This document shows positions 13,212 through 21,133 of a DNA stretch of 64,000 nt, in pieces. The notes beneath the pieces were generated by a model, which searched no databases, had not been told where the DNA came from, and saw only the letters and a program-made list of their open reading frames with translations. Numbering within the stretch: the first letter of the stretch is position 1; each line of letters starts with the position of its first letter. This DNA comes from Streptomyces sp. JHA26 (GTDB lineage: Bacteria; Actinomycetota; Actinomycetes; Streptomycetales; Streptomycetaceae), in the NCBI RefSeq assembly GCF_002005565.1, contig NZ_BDJC01000019.1:45076-109075 (forward strand), written 5' to 3'. Both the position numbers and the translations under genes were made by a program.

Positions 13212-14342
13212 ATGCGCACTGTCACAGCAACGGCCGCCGCAGTCACCGCAGCCCTGGCGGCGGCCGGCGCGGCGAGCGTCGCCGCCGGCCGGCTGGCCAG
13301 CGATGCCGCGCTCAAGGCACCCTCCGGTCGGCCCCTGCCCACCGAACCCCGGCTGACCGTGCACGGAACCGCCGCCGGGCAGATCACCCTCACCCGGGAC
13401 CTGGCCGCGCTGCGCCCCGGCCGCTACGGCCTCGCGGGCGACGCGTCCCACGCGATCGTCGGCCCGGTCCTGAGCGCCGCCCAGCACGGCGCCGACACCG
13501 TCGTGCGCCGCCTGGAGGGCGTCGCGCACGGCACCTTCAGCGCCGGCGACAAGGTCTGGCTCACGCCCAACCTGCACGTCGGCACGCCCGGCACCGCCCT
13601 CGGCCTGGAGTACACCGACGTCGACGTCCCCGGCGGACTCGGCCCGCTCCCGGCCTGGTTCGTGCCCGGCGCCCGCCCCACCTGGGTCATCGCCGTGCAC
13701 GGCCTGGGCACCACCCGCGAACACGCCCTGAACCTCATGGCACCCCTGCACGACCGGCACGTCCCGGTGCTCGCCCTCGCCTACCGCGGCGACGCCGGCG
13801 CCCCGCCCTCGCCCGACGGCCTCCACCACTTCGGCGAGACCGAGTGGCAGGACGTGGACGCCGCCGTCCACTACGCCCTCGACCACGGCGCCCGCCAGGT
13901 CGTCCTGCTCGGCTGGTCCACCGGCGCCACCATGGCTCTGCGCACCGCCGCGCGCTCCGCCGCCCGCGACCGCATCGCGGGGCTCGTCCTGGACTCCCCG
14001 GTCCTCAGCTGGGAGACCACCCTGCGCGCCCTGGCCGCCGCCCGCCACACGCCCGGCGTGCTGCTGCCGCTCGCGGTCCGCGCCGCGCAGGGCCGCGCCG
14101 GACTGCACGCCGACGGCGTCGCGGGCCAGGCCGTACGGGAGGCCCTCACCGTGCCGACCCTCGTCTTCCACGGTCCCGACGACAGGGTCGCCCCCTGGCG
14201 CCTCACCCGCCGCTTCGCCGACGCGCACCCGCGGCTGGTCTCCCTCCACACCGTCCCCGGCGCCCCGCACGGCGCCATGTGGAACGCCGATCCCGACTCC
14301 TACCTGGAGACCCTGCGCCGCTTCCTGACCCCTCTCGTGTGA
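13212..14342 (+). CDS. Membrane-anchored or secreted alpha/beta hydrolase
   Basis: A 376-aa protein. The N-terminus, MRTVTATAAAVTAALAAAGA, is a hydrophobic anchor or signal segment, so the enzyme probably acts at the membrane or outside. The hydrolase fold is supported by HGLGTTR (oxyanion region), the nucleophile elbow GWSTG (Ser), HGPDDRVAP (Asp) and PGAPHG (His). Ester or peptide substrate unknown. The ATG at 13212 is chosen because the hydrophobic N-terminus begins there; the open frame extends about 1.2 kb further upstream without meaning. Confidence 0.87.
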   Translation: MRTVTATAAAVTAALAAAGAASVAAGRLASDAALKAPSGRPLPTEPRLTVHGTAAGQITLTRDLAALRPGRYGLAGDASHAIVGPVLSAAQHGADTVVRRLEGVAHGTFSAGDKVWLTPNLHVGTPGTALGLEYTDVDVPGGLGPLPAWFVPGARPTWVIAVHGLGTTREHALNLMAPLHDRHVPVLALAYRGDAGAPPSPDGLHHFGETEWQDVDAAVHYALDHGARQVVLLGWSTGATMALRTAARSAARDRIAGLVLDSPVLSWETTLRALAAARHTPGVLLPLAVRAAQGRAGLHADGVAGQAVREALTVPTLVFHGPDDRVAPWRLTRRFADAHPRLVSLHTVPGAPHGAMWNADPDSYLETLRRFLTPLV

Positions 14343-14383
14343 GCCCGGCGGGCCCTCGTCCCGCCCTGCGCCGCACAGGTTCC

Positions 14384-14405
14384 GTTCAGGTTCCGTTCAA
14401 AGCCG
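14384..14405 (+). promoter_or_regulatory. PHO-box-like tandem 11-nt repeat
   Basis: GTTCAGGTTCC is followed directly by GTTCAAAGCCG, two 11-nt units each starting GTTCA. They sit inside a longer tandem repeat of AGGTTCCGTTC (14377-14398). The geometry matches streptomycete PHO boxes, but the units deviate from GTTCACC. It lies about 120 bases ahead of the downstream gene of unknown function. Tentative. Confidence 0.35.
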
Positions 14406-14522
14406 TACCGGTGGCCGGTTCTGTCGCCCGAGCCGCCCACCGGAGGCCCGCGCCGGCCCTCCCCGTCGCCGCTCCCGGCATTCCGTTTGGGTTTTCGGAC
14501 CGTCAACCGCAAGACTGCACCC

Positions 14523-15941
14523 GTGACGTCCCGTATCCCGCGCGACTCCAGGCTTCGACTCGTCCGTCCGCGACCCCTGGCCGCCGCCCCCAGAGCGATG
14601 AACCAGCGCCGCCCGCACCGCGCCGCACCGCGCCCACCGGAGGGCACACCGGCCCGGTCGGAACTGGCCCGAATGGCACGCTCCGGCCTGGCCGACGCCG
14701 CCCGCATCGCCCGCTGGGCCGACGCCGCCCTCGGCCCCGGCCGCGGCAGCGCGACCGCCGACGGCAAGGCCACCCTGTCCGACGCGACCGCCGAACACGC
14801 GGCCCGCGAGCTGGGCCTGACCGTCGCCCAGGTCCGTGCCGACTGGGACACCGCCCGCCTCGCCGGACTGATCGAGGTCCACGGCGACACCGCCCGCCCC
14901 GGCTGGCGCCTGCGCGCCTGGAACCGCGACGACGGCGCCGTACTGCGCGGCTGGGTCGCCCTCTTCGACGCCTGGTCGCTCGCCCACCCCGAGCCGGACG
15001 GCCACGAGCCCGCCGCCGTCGCCGAGGTCGTCTCCGCGATGCCCCAGGTGCTCTCCTTCCTCCAGCTGTCCGCCGGGCCCGTCCCCGTGGCACAGCTCCT
15101 GGACCTGCTGGAGCAGCGCGTCACCGAACTGCGCACCGAACGCTGCGAGGTCCCCTACGGCCCCCGGCTCGAACCGGGAACCCCCGAGACCCCGCAGCCC
15201 CAGCAGGCCGCCGACGGCACCCCGCTCGCCCCCCTTCTCGACTGGGCCCTGCACGCCCTGGCCTCCGTCGGTGCCCTCACCTGCGGCGACGGCCACGCCA
15301 CCCTCACCCCGCTGGGCAGCTGGGCGGTCTGGGTCAAGCTGGAGCAGATCTGCGTGGCCGCGCAGAGCCCCGCCGGGAACATCGAGCAGTCGGCCGAGGC
15401 CATGCTCCGCGGCTGCGGCCGGCTCCGCCCGAACGCGGCCCGCGCCGAGTACCGCGCCTGGCTCGCCGCCCGCCCCGTCGGCAGTGCCGTCACCGAGCTG
15501 CTCGCCGCCGCCCGCGGCGAGGACGCCCTGCTGCGCGGCCTCGCCTTCGAGGCGCTGCGCGTGGTCGGCGCCCCCGCCGAGCCCGAGGTCCGCGCCGTGC
15601 TCGACGAGCCCACGCTGCGCCCGTACGCCCTGCTGTGGCTGGCCGAGCACGACGGCGCCGACCCCGAGGACGCCCACGAGGTCCTCACCCGCCAGGAGGC
15701 CACCTGGCTGTGGGTCGACACCGCGGCCGCCGTCGCCGACCACGGCGAGGCCCCCCTGCTGGTCCGGCACCTGGAGTCCGCCGTGCAGCCCACCGTCCCG
15801 GCCCTCCTCGACGAGGTCCGCGCCGTCGGGCACCCGCGCACCGTGCAGGTCCTGGTCGCCCTCGCCGCCGCCCACCCCGACCCGGCCCTGGCGAAGGCCG
15901 TGCGCCGGGCGGCGTTCCAGGTGCACACGGGGGGCGACTGA
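14523..15941 (+). CDS. Conserved protein of unknown function
   Basis: About 472 aa, cytoplasmic (no membrane segment or signal). The middle is Leu/Ala/Glu-rich helical, and the C-terminal third (residues ~330-470) looks like HEAT-type helical repeats: LRGLAFEALRVVGAPAEPEV, then VRHLESAVQPTVPALLDEV. Residues ~75-130 resemble a winged-helix segment (AARELGLTVAQVRADWDTA). I do not recognise a named family. The start is uncertain: GTG at 14523 or ATG at 14598, neither with a clear ribosome-binding site. A hairpin with 11-bp arms (16015-16050) lies downstream. Confidence 0.75.
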   Translation: MTSRIPRDSRLRLVRPRPLAAAPRAMNQRRPHRAAPRPPEGTPARSELARMARSGLADAARIARWADAALGPGRGSATADGKATLSDATAEHAARELGLTVAQVRADWDTARLAGLIEVHGDTARPGWRLRAWNRDDGAVLRGWVALFDAWSLAHPEPDGHEPAAVAEVVSAMPQVLSFLQLSAGPVPVAQLLDLLEQRVTELRTERCEVPYGPRLEPGTPETPQPQQAADGTPLAPLLDWALHALASVGALTCGDGHATLTPLGSWAVWVKLEQICVAAQSPAGNIEQSAEAMLRGCGRLRPNAARAEYRAWLAARPVGSAVTELLAAARGEDALLRGLAFEALRVVGAPAEPEVRAVLDEPTLRPYALLWLAEHDGADPEDAHEVLTRQEATWLWVDTAAAVADHGEAPLLVRHLESAVQPTVPALLDEVRAVGHPRTVQVLVALAAAHPDPALAKAVRRAAFQVHTGGD

Positions 15942-16014
15942 CGGGACGTCCCGCCGGGCGGGCGCCTGTCGGGGGCACCGGGACACCAGGGCCTCCGCGC
16001 CGCGCTCTGTCGGT

Positions 16015-16050
16015 GGTGTACGCCGACGTCGTCCCCTACCGGCGTACACC
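16015..16050. terminator. Hairpin downstream of the 14523-15941 gene
   Basis: Perfect 11-bp arms, GGTGTACGCCG (16015-16025) and its complement (16040-16050), around a 14-base loop. It lies about 75 bases past the gene end and upstream of the ABC-F promoter. Most simply a terminator; an operator for the ABC-F gene is a less likely reading. Confidence 0.55.
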
Positions 16051-16220
16051 CCGCCGTGCCGACGTTCCCCGCCGCCCCGTCGAAGCGGCTGCCCGGACCC
16101 TCGGGACCGGGCACGACCGCACCGTCGCCCCGGAGCCGCCCCGGCAGCCGCCGTCCGCGCCCGTGACCAGCGCATCCGAGCAGGAGAGCCCCGGGCGGGC
16201 GGCCGCGCGGACCCGCGCCC

Positions 16221-16251
16221 GGGAAAAGTGGTTGCACGGCCCCGTTAGACT
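16221..16251 (+). promoter_or_regulatory. Candidate promoter for the ABC-F gene (ECF-sigma-like)
   Basis: GGGAAA at 16221-16226 and CGTTAGACT at 16243-16251 allow two readings. One is an ECF-type promoter (GGAA about 17 bases from GTT). The other is a -10 hexamer TAGACT at 16246-16251 with a poor -35. Either places the transcript start within a few bases of the ATG of the 7-codon leader ORF at 16258. Not proven. Confidence 0.4.
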
Positions 16252-16257
16252 GGCCCC

Positions 16258-16281
16258 ATGGCCATTCTCCTCGCGCATTAG
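16258..16281 (+). CDS. Putative 7-codon leader peptide (MAILLAH) ahead of the ABC-F gene
   Basis: ATG GCC ATT CTC CTC GCG CAT TAG begins only 6-10 bases after a plausible -10 element, so it could be the first codon of a leaderless transcript. It ends 58 bases before the ABC-F start. GGCGGG (16284-16289) just after its stop can pair with CCCGCC immediately upstream of the ABC-F ribosome-binding site. Ribosome-stalling leaders are known for some antibiotic-inducible ABC-F and erm genes. Whether this ORF is translated is unknown. Confidence 0.35.
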   Translation: MAILLAH

Positions 16282-16339
16282 ACGGCGGGAAACGTCCTCA
16301 GCCGCCCATCCCGTCAACCACCCGCCCTGGAGTCTGTCC

Positions 16340-17938
16340 GTGATCTCCGCCTCCGGCATCGAGCTGCGCGCCGGTGCCCGCGTGCTCATCGAAAACGCCA
16401 CCTTCCGCGTCGCCAAGGGCGACCGCATCGGCCTGGTCGGCCGCAACGGCGCAGGGAAGACCACCCTCACCAAGGTCCTCGCCGGCGAGGGCATCCCCGC
16501 CGCCGGCACCGTCACCCGCTCCGGCGAGGTCGGCTACCTCCCGCAGGACCCGCGCACCGGCGACCTCGACGTGCTGGCCCGCGACCGCATCCTGTCCGCC
16601 CGCGGCCTGGACACCCTGATCCGCAAGATGCGCGAGAACGAGCAGCGCATCGCCAACGGCCAGGGCGCCACCCGCGAGAAGGCCCTCAGGCAGTACGAGC
16701 GCCAGGAGACGGAGTTCCTCACCAAGGGCGGGTACGCCGCCGAGGCCGAGGCCGCCACCATCGCCGCCGCGCTCAACCTGCCCGACCGCGTGCTCGGCCA
16801 GCCCCTGCACACGCTCTCCGGCGGTCAGCGCCGCCGCGTCGAACTGGCCCGCATCCTGTTCTCGGACGCGGACACGCTGCTGCTCGACGAGCCGACGAAC
16901 CACCTCGACGCCGACTCGATCGTCTGGCTGCGGGACTACCTGAAGACCTACCGCGGTGGCTTCATCGTCATCTCCCACGACGTCGACCTGGTCGACACGG
17001 TCGTCAACAAGGTGTTCTACCTGGACGCCAACCGCTCCCAGATCGACGTCTACAACATGGGCTGGAAGCTCTACCAGCAGCAGCGCGAGGCCGACGAGAA
17101 GCGCCGCAAGCGCGAACGCGCCAACGCCGAGAAGAAGGCCGCCGCCCTGCACTCGCAGGCCGACAAGATGCGCGCCAAGGCCACCAAGACGGTCGCCGCG
17201 CAGAACATGGCCCGCCGCGCGGACAAGCTGCTGTCCGGCCTGGACGCGGTCCGCAAGTCCGACAAGGTCGCCAAGCTCCGCTTCCCCGAGCCCGCACCCT
17301 GCGGCAAGACCCCGCTGATGGCGGAGGGCCTGTCCAAGTCGTACGGCTCGCTGGAGATCTTCACCGACGTCGACCTGGCCATCGACAAGGGCTCCCGCGT
17401 CGTCATCCTCGGTCTCAACGGCGCCGGCAAGACCACCCTGCTGCGCCTGCTCGGCGGCGCCGAGAAGCCCGACACGGGCAAGGTCATCGAGGGCCACGGC
17501 CTCAAGCTCGGCTACTACGCCCAGGAGCACGAGACCCTCGACCCCGACCGCACCGTCCTGGAGAACATGCGCTCCGCCGCACCCGACATGGACCTCGTCG
17601 AGGTCCGCAAGGTGCTCGGCTCGTTCCTGTTCTCCGGTGACGACGTCGACAAGCCGGCCGGGGTCCTCTCCGGCGGTGAGAAGACCCGCCTGGCGCTCGC
17701 CACCCTCGTGGTCTCCTCGGCGAACGTGCTGCTGCTCGACGAACCGACGAACAACCTCGACCCGGCCAGCCGCGAGGAGATCCTCGGCGCGCTGCGCACC
17801 TACAAGGGCGCGGTCGTGCTCGTCACCCACGACGAGGGCGCCGTCGAGGCGCTCCAGCCGGAGCGGATCATCCTGCTCCCGGACGGCGTCGAGGACCTGT
17901 GGGGCGCCGACTACGCGGATCTCGTCGCCCTCGCTTGA
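16340..17938 (+). CDS. ABC-F family ATPase (translation/antibiotic-resistance type)
   Basis: A soluble protein of 532 aa with two ABC ATPase domains and no membrane segments, so a ribosome-associated ABC-F factor rather than a transporter. Walker A motifs are GRNGAGKTT (residues ~34-42) and GLNGAGKTT (~357-365). Signatures are LSGGQRRRVELAR (~160) and LSGGEKTRLALAT, with DEPTNHLD and DEPTNNLD Walker B regions. The inter-domain linker (~235-325) is Lys/Arg-rich and coiled-coil-like. The GTG at 16340 follows GGAG by seven bases; the huge upstream open frame is not coding. It could be a housekeeping or a resistance member. Confidence 0.93.
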   Translation: MISASGIELRAGARVLIENATFRVAKGDRIGLVGRNGAGKTTLTKVLAGEGIPAAGTVTRSGEVGYLPQDPRTGDLDVLARDRILSARGLDTLIRKMRENEQRIANGQGATREKALRQYERQETEFLTKGGYAAEAEAATIAAALNLPDRVLGQPLHTLSGGQRRRVELARILFSDADTLLLDEPTNHLDADSIVWLRDYLKTYRGGFIVISHDVDLVDTVVNKVFYLDANRSQIDVYNMGWKLYQQQREADEKRRKRERANAEKKAAALHSQADKMRAKATKTVAAQNMARRADKLLSGLDAVRKSDKVAKLRFPEPAPCGKTPLMAEGLSKSYGSLEIFTDVDLAIDKGSRVVILGLNGAGKTTLLRLLGGAEKPDTGKVIEGHGLKLGYYAQEHETLDPDRTVLENMRSAAPDMDLVEVRKVLGSFLFSGDDVDKPAGVLSGGEKTRLALATLVVSSANVLLLDEPTNNLDPASREEILGALRTYKGAVVLVTHDEGAVEALQPERIILLPDGVEDLWGADYADLVALA

Positions 17939-18004
17939 TCGAATGGATGATCCACCGGGTATGGATCATTCGGCCGATCCGTGATCCACCATCTGTGTGA
18001 GATC
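17937..18004. promoter_or_regulatory. Cluster of six GATC sites between ABC-F gene and gbn
   Basis: GATC occurs at 17937, 17949, 17964, 17976, 17983 and 18001, with one more inside the ABC-F gene end at 17918 and an isolated TGATCA at 18229-18234. In ~72% GC DNA about 0.2 would be expected in 68 bases. The copy at 17964 is GATCAT, the form I recall as preferred by Gbn. Its position ahead of the gbn gene suggests an autoregulatory or nucleoid-binding cluster. Confidence 0.6.
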
Positions 18005-18038
18005 TCCTCATCACGAGGTGCGTCCTACATCGATTTCG

Positions 18039-18071
18039 CGGCCGGGGCCTCCATCGTGGAGGCCCCGGCCG
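18039..18071. terminator. Terminator hairpin after the ABC-F gene
   Basis: Perfect 15-bp inverted repeat, CGGCCGGGGCCTCCA and its complement, with a TCG loop, 100 bases after the ABC-F stop and within the gbn upstream region. A likely factor-independent terminator. Confidence 0.8.
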
Positions 18072-18210
18072 TGTCGGCTTCTGACCTGCGGCTTCACCGG
18101 AGAACCTGTTCGGCCGCAGGCGCCCGAACCTCTGGAATCTCGCATTCCGCATGTGGGGACGCACTCCTGTCGTCACCACCTTGTCTCATCGACCTTGCCG
18201 AATGGGTGGC

Positions 18211-18264
18211 CATGAGGCCCATGAGGGGTGATCATGAGGAGACCAGAGCGCACTTCCCATGAGG
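18211..18264 (+). repeat. Four CATGAGG direct repeats upstream of gbn
   Basis: CATGAGG occurs at 18211, 18220, 18233 and 18258, all on the plus strand. The third overlaps the palindrome TGATCA, and the last overlaps the gbn ribosome-binding site (GAGGAG, 18261-18266). A possible operator or translational control element. Confidence 0.5.
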
Positions 18265-18272
18265 AGGCACGG

Positions 18273-18494
18273 GTGGCCGAGACTCTGAAGAAGGGCAGCC
18301 GGGTGACCGGCGCCGCGCGCGACAAGCTCGCGGCAGACCTGAAGAAGAAGTACGACGCCGGTGCGAGCATCCGGGCGTTGGCCGAGGAAACCGGCCGCTC
18401 GTATGGCTTCGTGCACCGCATGCTCAGCGAGTCGGGTGTCACGCTCCGAGGGCGTGGCGGGGCGACCCGGGGCAAGAAGGCCGCATCGGCCTGA
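18273..18494 (+). CDS. gbn: Gbn-type GATC-binding nucleoid-associated protein
   Basis: A small basic DNA-binding protein of 73 aa beginning VAETLKKGSR. Residues ~20-56 form a helix-turn-helix (YDAGASIRALAEETGRSYGF), followed by a Gly/Arg/Lys-rich tail. It closely resembles SCO1839 of S. coelicolor, described as Gbn, a sequence-specific nucleoid-associated protein that binds GATC-containing sites and affects development (recalled knowledge). The GTG at 18273 is preferred over the upstream ATG-like start at 18228 because GAGGAG precedes it by six bases and conservation begins there. GATC and CATGAGG clusters lie upstream. Confidence 0.92.
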   Translation: MAETLKKGSRVTGAARDKLAADLKKKYDAGASIRALAEETGRSYGFVHRMLSESGVTLRGRGGATRGKKAASA

Positions 18495-18647
18495 TCCACC
18501 CCGGGTGGCCCCTCGGCTCCGATGGTGGCCACCCGGTCGGTCGTCCGGCCGGCCGGGTGGTTACTGTGCAGTCACTCAGCCCTGTCGTGGTACGGCGTGC
18601 AGCCGGCGCACGGCAGTGACGACGACCGCACCCTTCGGAGGCGCCCC

Positions 18648-19451
18648 ATGGCTTCGCCCGCCCACGACCCCGGTCCCGCACTCGACAAGGACGGCGTGCG
18701 GCTCACCGTCGACGACGCGATCGCCACGGTGACGCTGACCAACCCCGCCAAGCGCAACGCGCAGAGCCCCGCTCTGTGGCGCGCGCTCACCGAGGCCGGC
18801 CGGCTGCTGCCGGGCTCCGTCCGGGTCGTCGTGCTGCGTGCCGAGGGCAAGTCGTTCTCGGCCGGGCTCGACCGGCAGGCGTTCACGCCCGAGGGCTTCG
18901 ACGGCGAACCGTCGTTCCTCGACCTCGCCCGGGGCGGCGACGCCGAGCTGGACGCGACCATCGCCGAGTACCAGGAGGCGTTCACCTGGTGGCGGCGCAG
19001 CGACATCGTGTCCGTCGCCGCCGTGCAGGGACACGCCATCGGGGCCGGTTTCCAGCTGGCCCTCGCCTGCGACCTGCGGGTCGTCGCGGACGACGTGCAG
19101 TTCGCCATGCGCGAGACCAGCCTCGGCCTCGTGCCGGACCTGACGGGCACGCACCCCCTGGTGTCCCTGGTCGGCTACGCCCGCGCGCTGGAGATCTGCG
19201 CGACCGGGCGCTTCGTCACGGCCGAGGAGGCCGTGAACACCGGCCTCGCCAACCTCGCCGTGCCCGCGGACCAGCTCGACGGCGCCGTGCACGACCTGGT
19301 GTCCGCGGTCCTGTCCGCGCCGCGCGACGCGGTCGTCGAGACCAAGGCGCTGCTCCAGGGCGCCCAGAACCGGGACTACGAGGCCCAGCGCACCGCGGAG
19401 CGCGCCGCCCAGGCCCGCCGCCTGCGCGACCTGGCCGGGCTCGGCGACTGA
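18648..19451 (+). CDS. Enoyl-CoA hydratase/isomerase family protein
   Basis: A crotonase-fold enzyme of 267 aa, probably hydrating enoyl-CoA in fatty-acid or related acyl-CoA degradation. The oxyanion-hole segments FSAGLD (first) and AVQGHAIGAGFQLALACDLR (second) are intact. The catalytic Glu region reads MRETSLGLVPDLTGT, where Asp/Leu follow Pro, so hydratase activity is not certain and other crotonase chemistry is possible. The ATG at 18648 has CGGAG upstream. Confidence 0.9.
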   Translation: MASPAHDPGPALDKDGVRLTVDDAIATVTLTNPAKRNAQSPALWRALTEAGRLLPGSVRVVVLRAEGKSFSAGLDRQAFTPEGFDGEPSFLDLARGGDAELDATIAEYQEAFTWWRRSDIVSVAAVQGHAIGAGFQLALACDLRVVADDVQFAMRETSLGLVPDLTGTHPLVSLVGYARALEICATGRFVTAEEAVNTGLANLAVPADQLDGAVHDLVSAVLSAPRDAVVETKALLQGAQNRDYEAQRTAERAAQARRLRDLAGLGD

Positions 19452-19635
19452 GCCTCCGGCAACCGGGCGGGGCATCCACGACTCCCGGGGCGCGGACGGG
19501 CGCACCGCCGTCTCCGGCGCGACCGAGCCGCCGGCCGGCGACCCCGCCGCGGGAAACGCGCGCCCCGGACGGTCGCGGGGCGTACCGCCCCCCCGTCCGC
19601 GGCACGTCCCGCGGGCCCGGCTCGCCCCGGCGCGG

Positions 19636-20373
19636 TCAGCCGATCGCCGTCACCAGCACGGCCACCGTGGGGTGGTCCGGCAGGGCGCCGGCCACCGCCG
19701 CCCGGACCGCCCGGGCCACCTCCGCGGCCGTCCGGTCCGCGTCGACCGCCAGTTCCACCCGGACGTGACGGCGCGGCAGGGCCGCCTCCCGCCCGGCGTC
19801 CGGCTCCGTGATGTGCACCGGACGGCCCAGCGCGCCGGTCAGTCCCCGCACGCCGGGGACCGCCAGCGCGGCGCCCGCCGCGCGGCCCTCGTCCGTGCCG
19901 TCCGCCTCCCCCGGGACCACCGGGGGGCCCGCGGGTCCGGTGCCGGACACCGGTTCCGGTTCCGGCTCCGGGACCGCGTCGAGCAGCTCCGTCGCCCGGA
20001 GATCGACGTCCGTCACCGTCAGACCGATCCCGCGCGTCGCCGCCTCGGCCAGCGCGGCGCGCAGACGGGCGGCCGCGGCCGGCAGGGGCTCGGCCGCCGA
20101 CGCCGCGAAGTCGGCCGTCACCCGCAGCGGACCGGGCGGCAGCGCGCTCGGCGGCGCCGGCACGACCGGTTCGTGGGTCTCCCCCGGGGCCGCCGGGGCG
20201 ATGCGCAGACGCTCGGGGCGGACGCCCGGCACCCCCCGTGCCGCGGCCAGCAGCGCCTCCCGTGCCGCGCGTTCGGCGACCCACGCGCCGTCCCGCGGCC
20301 CGCCCAGGGGCAGCAGCCTGCCGAGTCGCAGTTGCTCCCGTACCGTCCGCGTCCACCGTTCAGGCGTTGTCAT
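19636..20373 (-). CDS. Unknown protein adjoining the Asp23 cluster
   Basis: A 245-aa soluble protein that is Ala/Arg/Pro-rich. The N-terminal half has MTTPERWTRTVREQLRLGRL, then a basic helical part. The C-terminal 60 residues (RRHVRVELAVDADRTAAEVA, then RAVRAAVAGALPDHPTVAVL) resemble the beta-alpha pattern of Asp23/Gls24-like domains in the neighbouring genes. It is divergent from the Asp23 operon with 84 bases between starts, so the two units probably share a control region. No named family recognised; a role in envelope stress is a guess from context. Confidence 0.75.
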   Translation of the reverse strand: MTTPERWTRTVREQLRLGRLLPLGGPRDGAWVAERAAREALLAAARGVPGVRPERLRIAPAAPGETHEPVVPAPPSALPPGPLRVTADFAASAAEPLPAAAARLRAALAEAATRGIGLTVTDVDLRATELLDAVPEPEPEPVSGTGPAGPPVVPGEADGTDEGRAAGAALAVPGVRGLTGALGRPVHITEPDAGREAALPRRHVRVELAVDADRTAAEVARAVRAAVAGALPDHPTVAVLVTAIG

Positions 20374-20457
20374 CCCTTCAGCCTGCCGCATCCCCGGCGC
20401 GCGTTCCCGCCACCGTGCTTACGGTGGTGGGAAGGACGACCGAAGGGACGTGCGGCC

Positions 20458-20919
20458 ATGAGCGAACTGACGGAGAAGAACGCGCTGGAGACCGGCAGGA
20501 CGCAGGCGCTCCGGCACGGAGGCGGCGCCCCCGGCGGCCGCGGCCGGACCACCATCGCCGACGGTGTCGTGGAGAAGATCACCGGGATGGCGGCACGCGA
20601 TGTCGCGGGTGTGCACGCCATGGGCAGCGGGATGTCGCGCACCTTCGGCGCCGTGCGGGACCGCGTGCCCGGCGGATCCAGGTCGGTGACGCGCGGCGTG
20701 AAGGCCGAGGTGGGCGAGAAGCAGACCGCGCTCGATCTGGAGATCGTCGTCGAGTACGGCGTGTCGATCGGCGACGTGGCCCGGGACGTGCGGGAGAACG
20801 TGGTGGCGGCGGTGGAGCGGATGACCGGCCTCGAGGTCGTCGAGGTCAACATCGCGGTGAGCGACGTGAAGCTGCCGGACGAGGAGGACGAGGAGCCGCA
20901 GGAGCCGCGGATCAGGTGA
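20458..20919 (+). CDS. Asp23/Gls24 family envelope stress protein (first copy)
   Basis: A 153-aa cytosolic Asp23 (alkaline shock protein) domain. The family signature is GRTTIADGVVEKITGMAARD with VHAMGSG, then a strand-rich core LDLEIVVEYGVSIGDVARDV and RENVVAAVERMTGLEVVEVN. The N-terminal ~30 residues are a flexible Gly-rich lead and the C-terminus is acidic. In firmicutes Asp23 is tethered to the membrane by AmaP; here an AmaP-like gene ends the operon. First gene of a five-gene unit. Confidence 0.9.
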   Translation: MSELTEKNALETGRTQALRHGGGAPGGRGRTTIADGVVEKITGMAARDVAGVHAMGSGMSRTFGAVRDRVPGGSRSVTRGVKAEVGEKQTALDLEIVVEYGVSIGDVARDVRENVVAAVERMTGLEVVEVNIAVSDVKLPDEEDEEPQEPRIR

Positions 20920-20947
20920 CGGGGACGCGGACCGAGGGGAGCGCACC

Positions 20948-21133
20948 ATGAGCATGGCGGTGATCGGCATGATCGCCGGGATGGCGCTGGGATTCGCCGG
21001 GTACTTCGGCGGGTTCGGGGCCTTCCTGCTGGTGGCGGCCCTGGGGGCCGTCGGGTTCGTCGCCGGCCGGTTCCTGGAGGGGGACATGGACCTCGCCGAC
21101 CTGTTCCGCGCCCGTGACGACCGGCGACGGTGA
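20948..21133 (+). CDS. Small membrane protein, DUF2273-like
   Basis: 61 aa with one or two closely spaced membrane helices (MIAGMALGFAGYFGGFGAFL, then LVAALGAVGFVAGRFLEGD) and a charged C-terminus. It matches the position and character of the DUF2273 proteins found with Asp23 and AmaP genes. The stop overlaps the next GTG (GTGA), implying coupled translation. Probably part of a membrane-bound Asp23 complex. Confidence 0.82.
   Translation: MSMAVIGMIAGMALGFAGYFGGFGAFLLVAALGAVGFVAGRFLEGDMDLADLFRARDDRRR

Noticed and set aside
13001..17938. Very long plus-strand open frame (1645 codons) ending in the ABC-F protein
   Set aside because: Only the last 532 codons match a family; the earlier part is Arg/Pro-rich shadow of the hydrolase and the 14523 gene in another frame.
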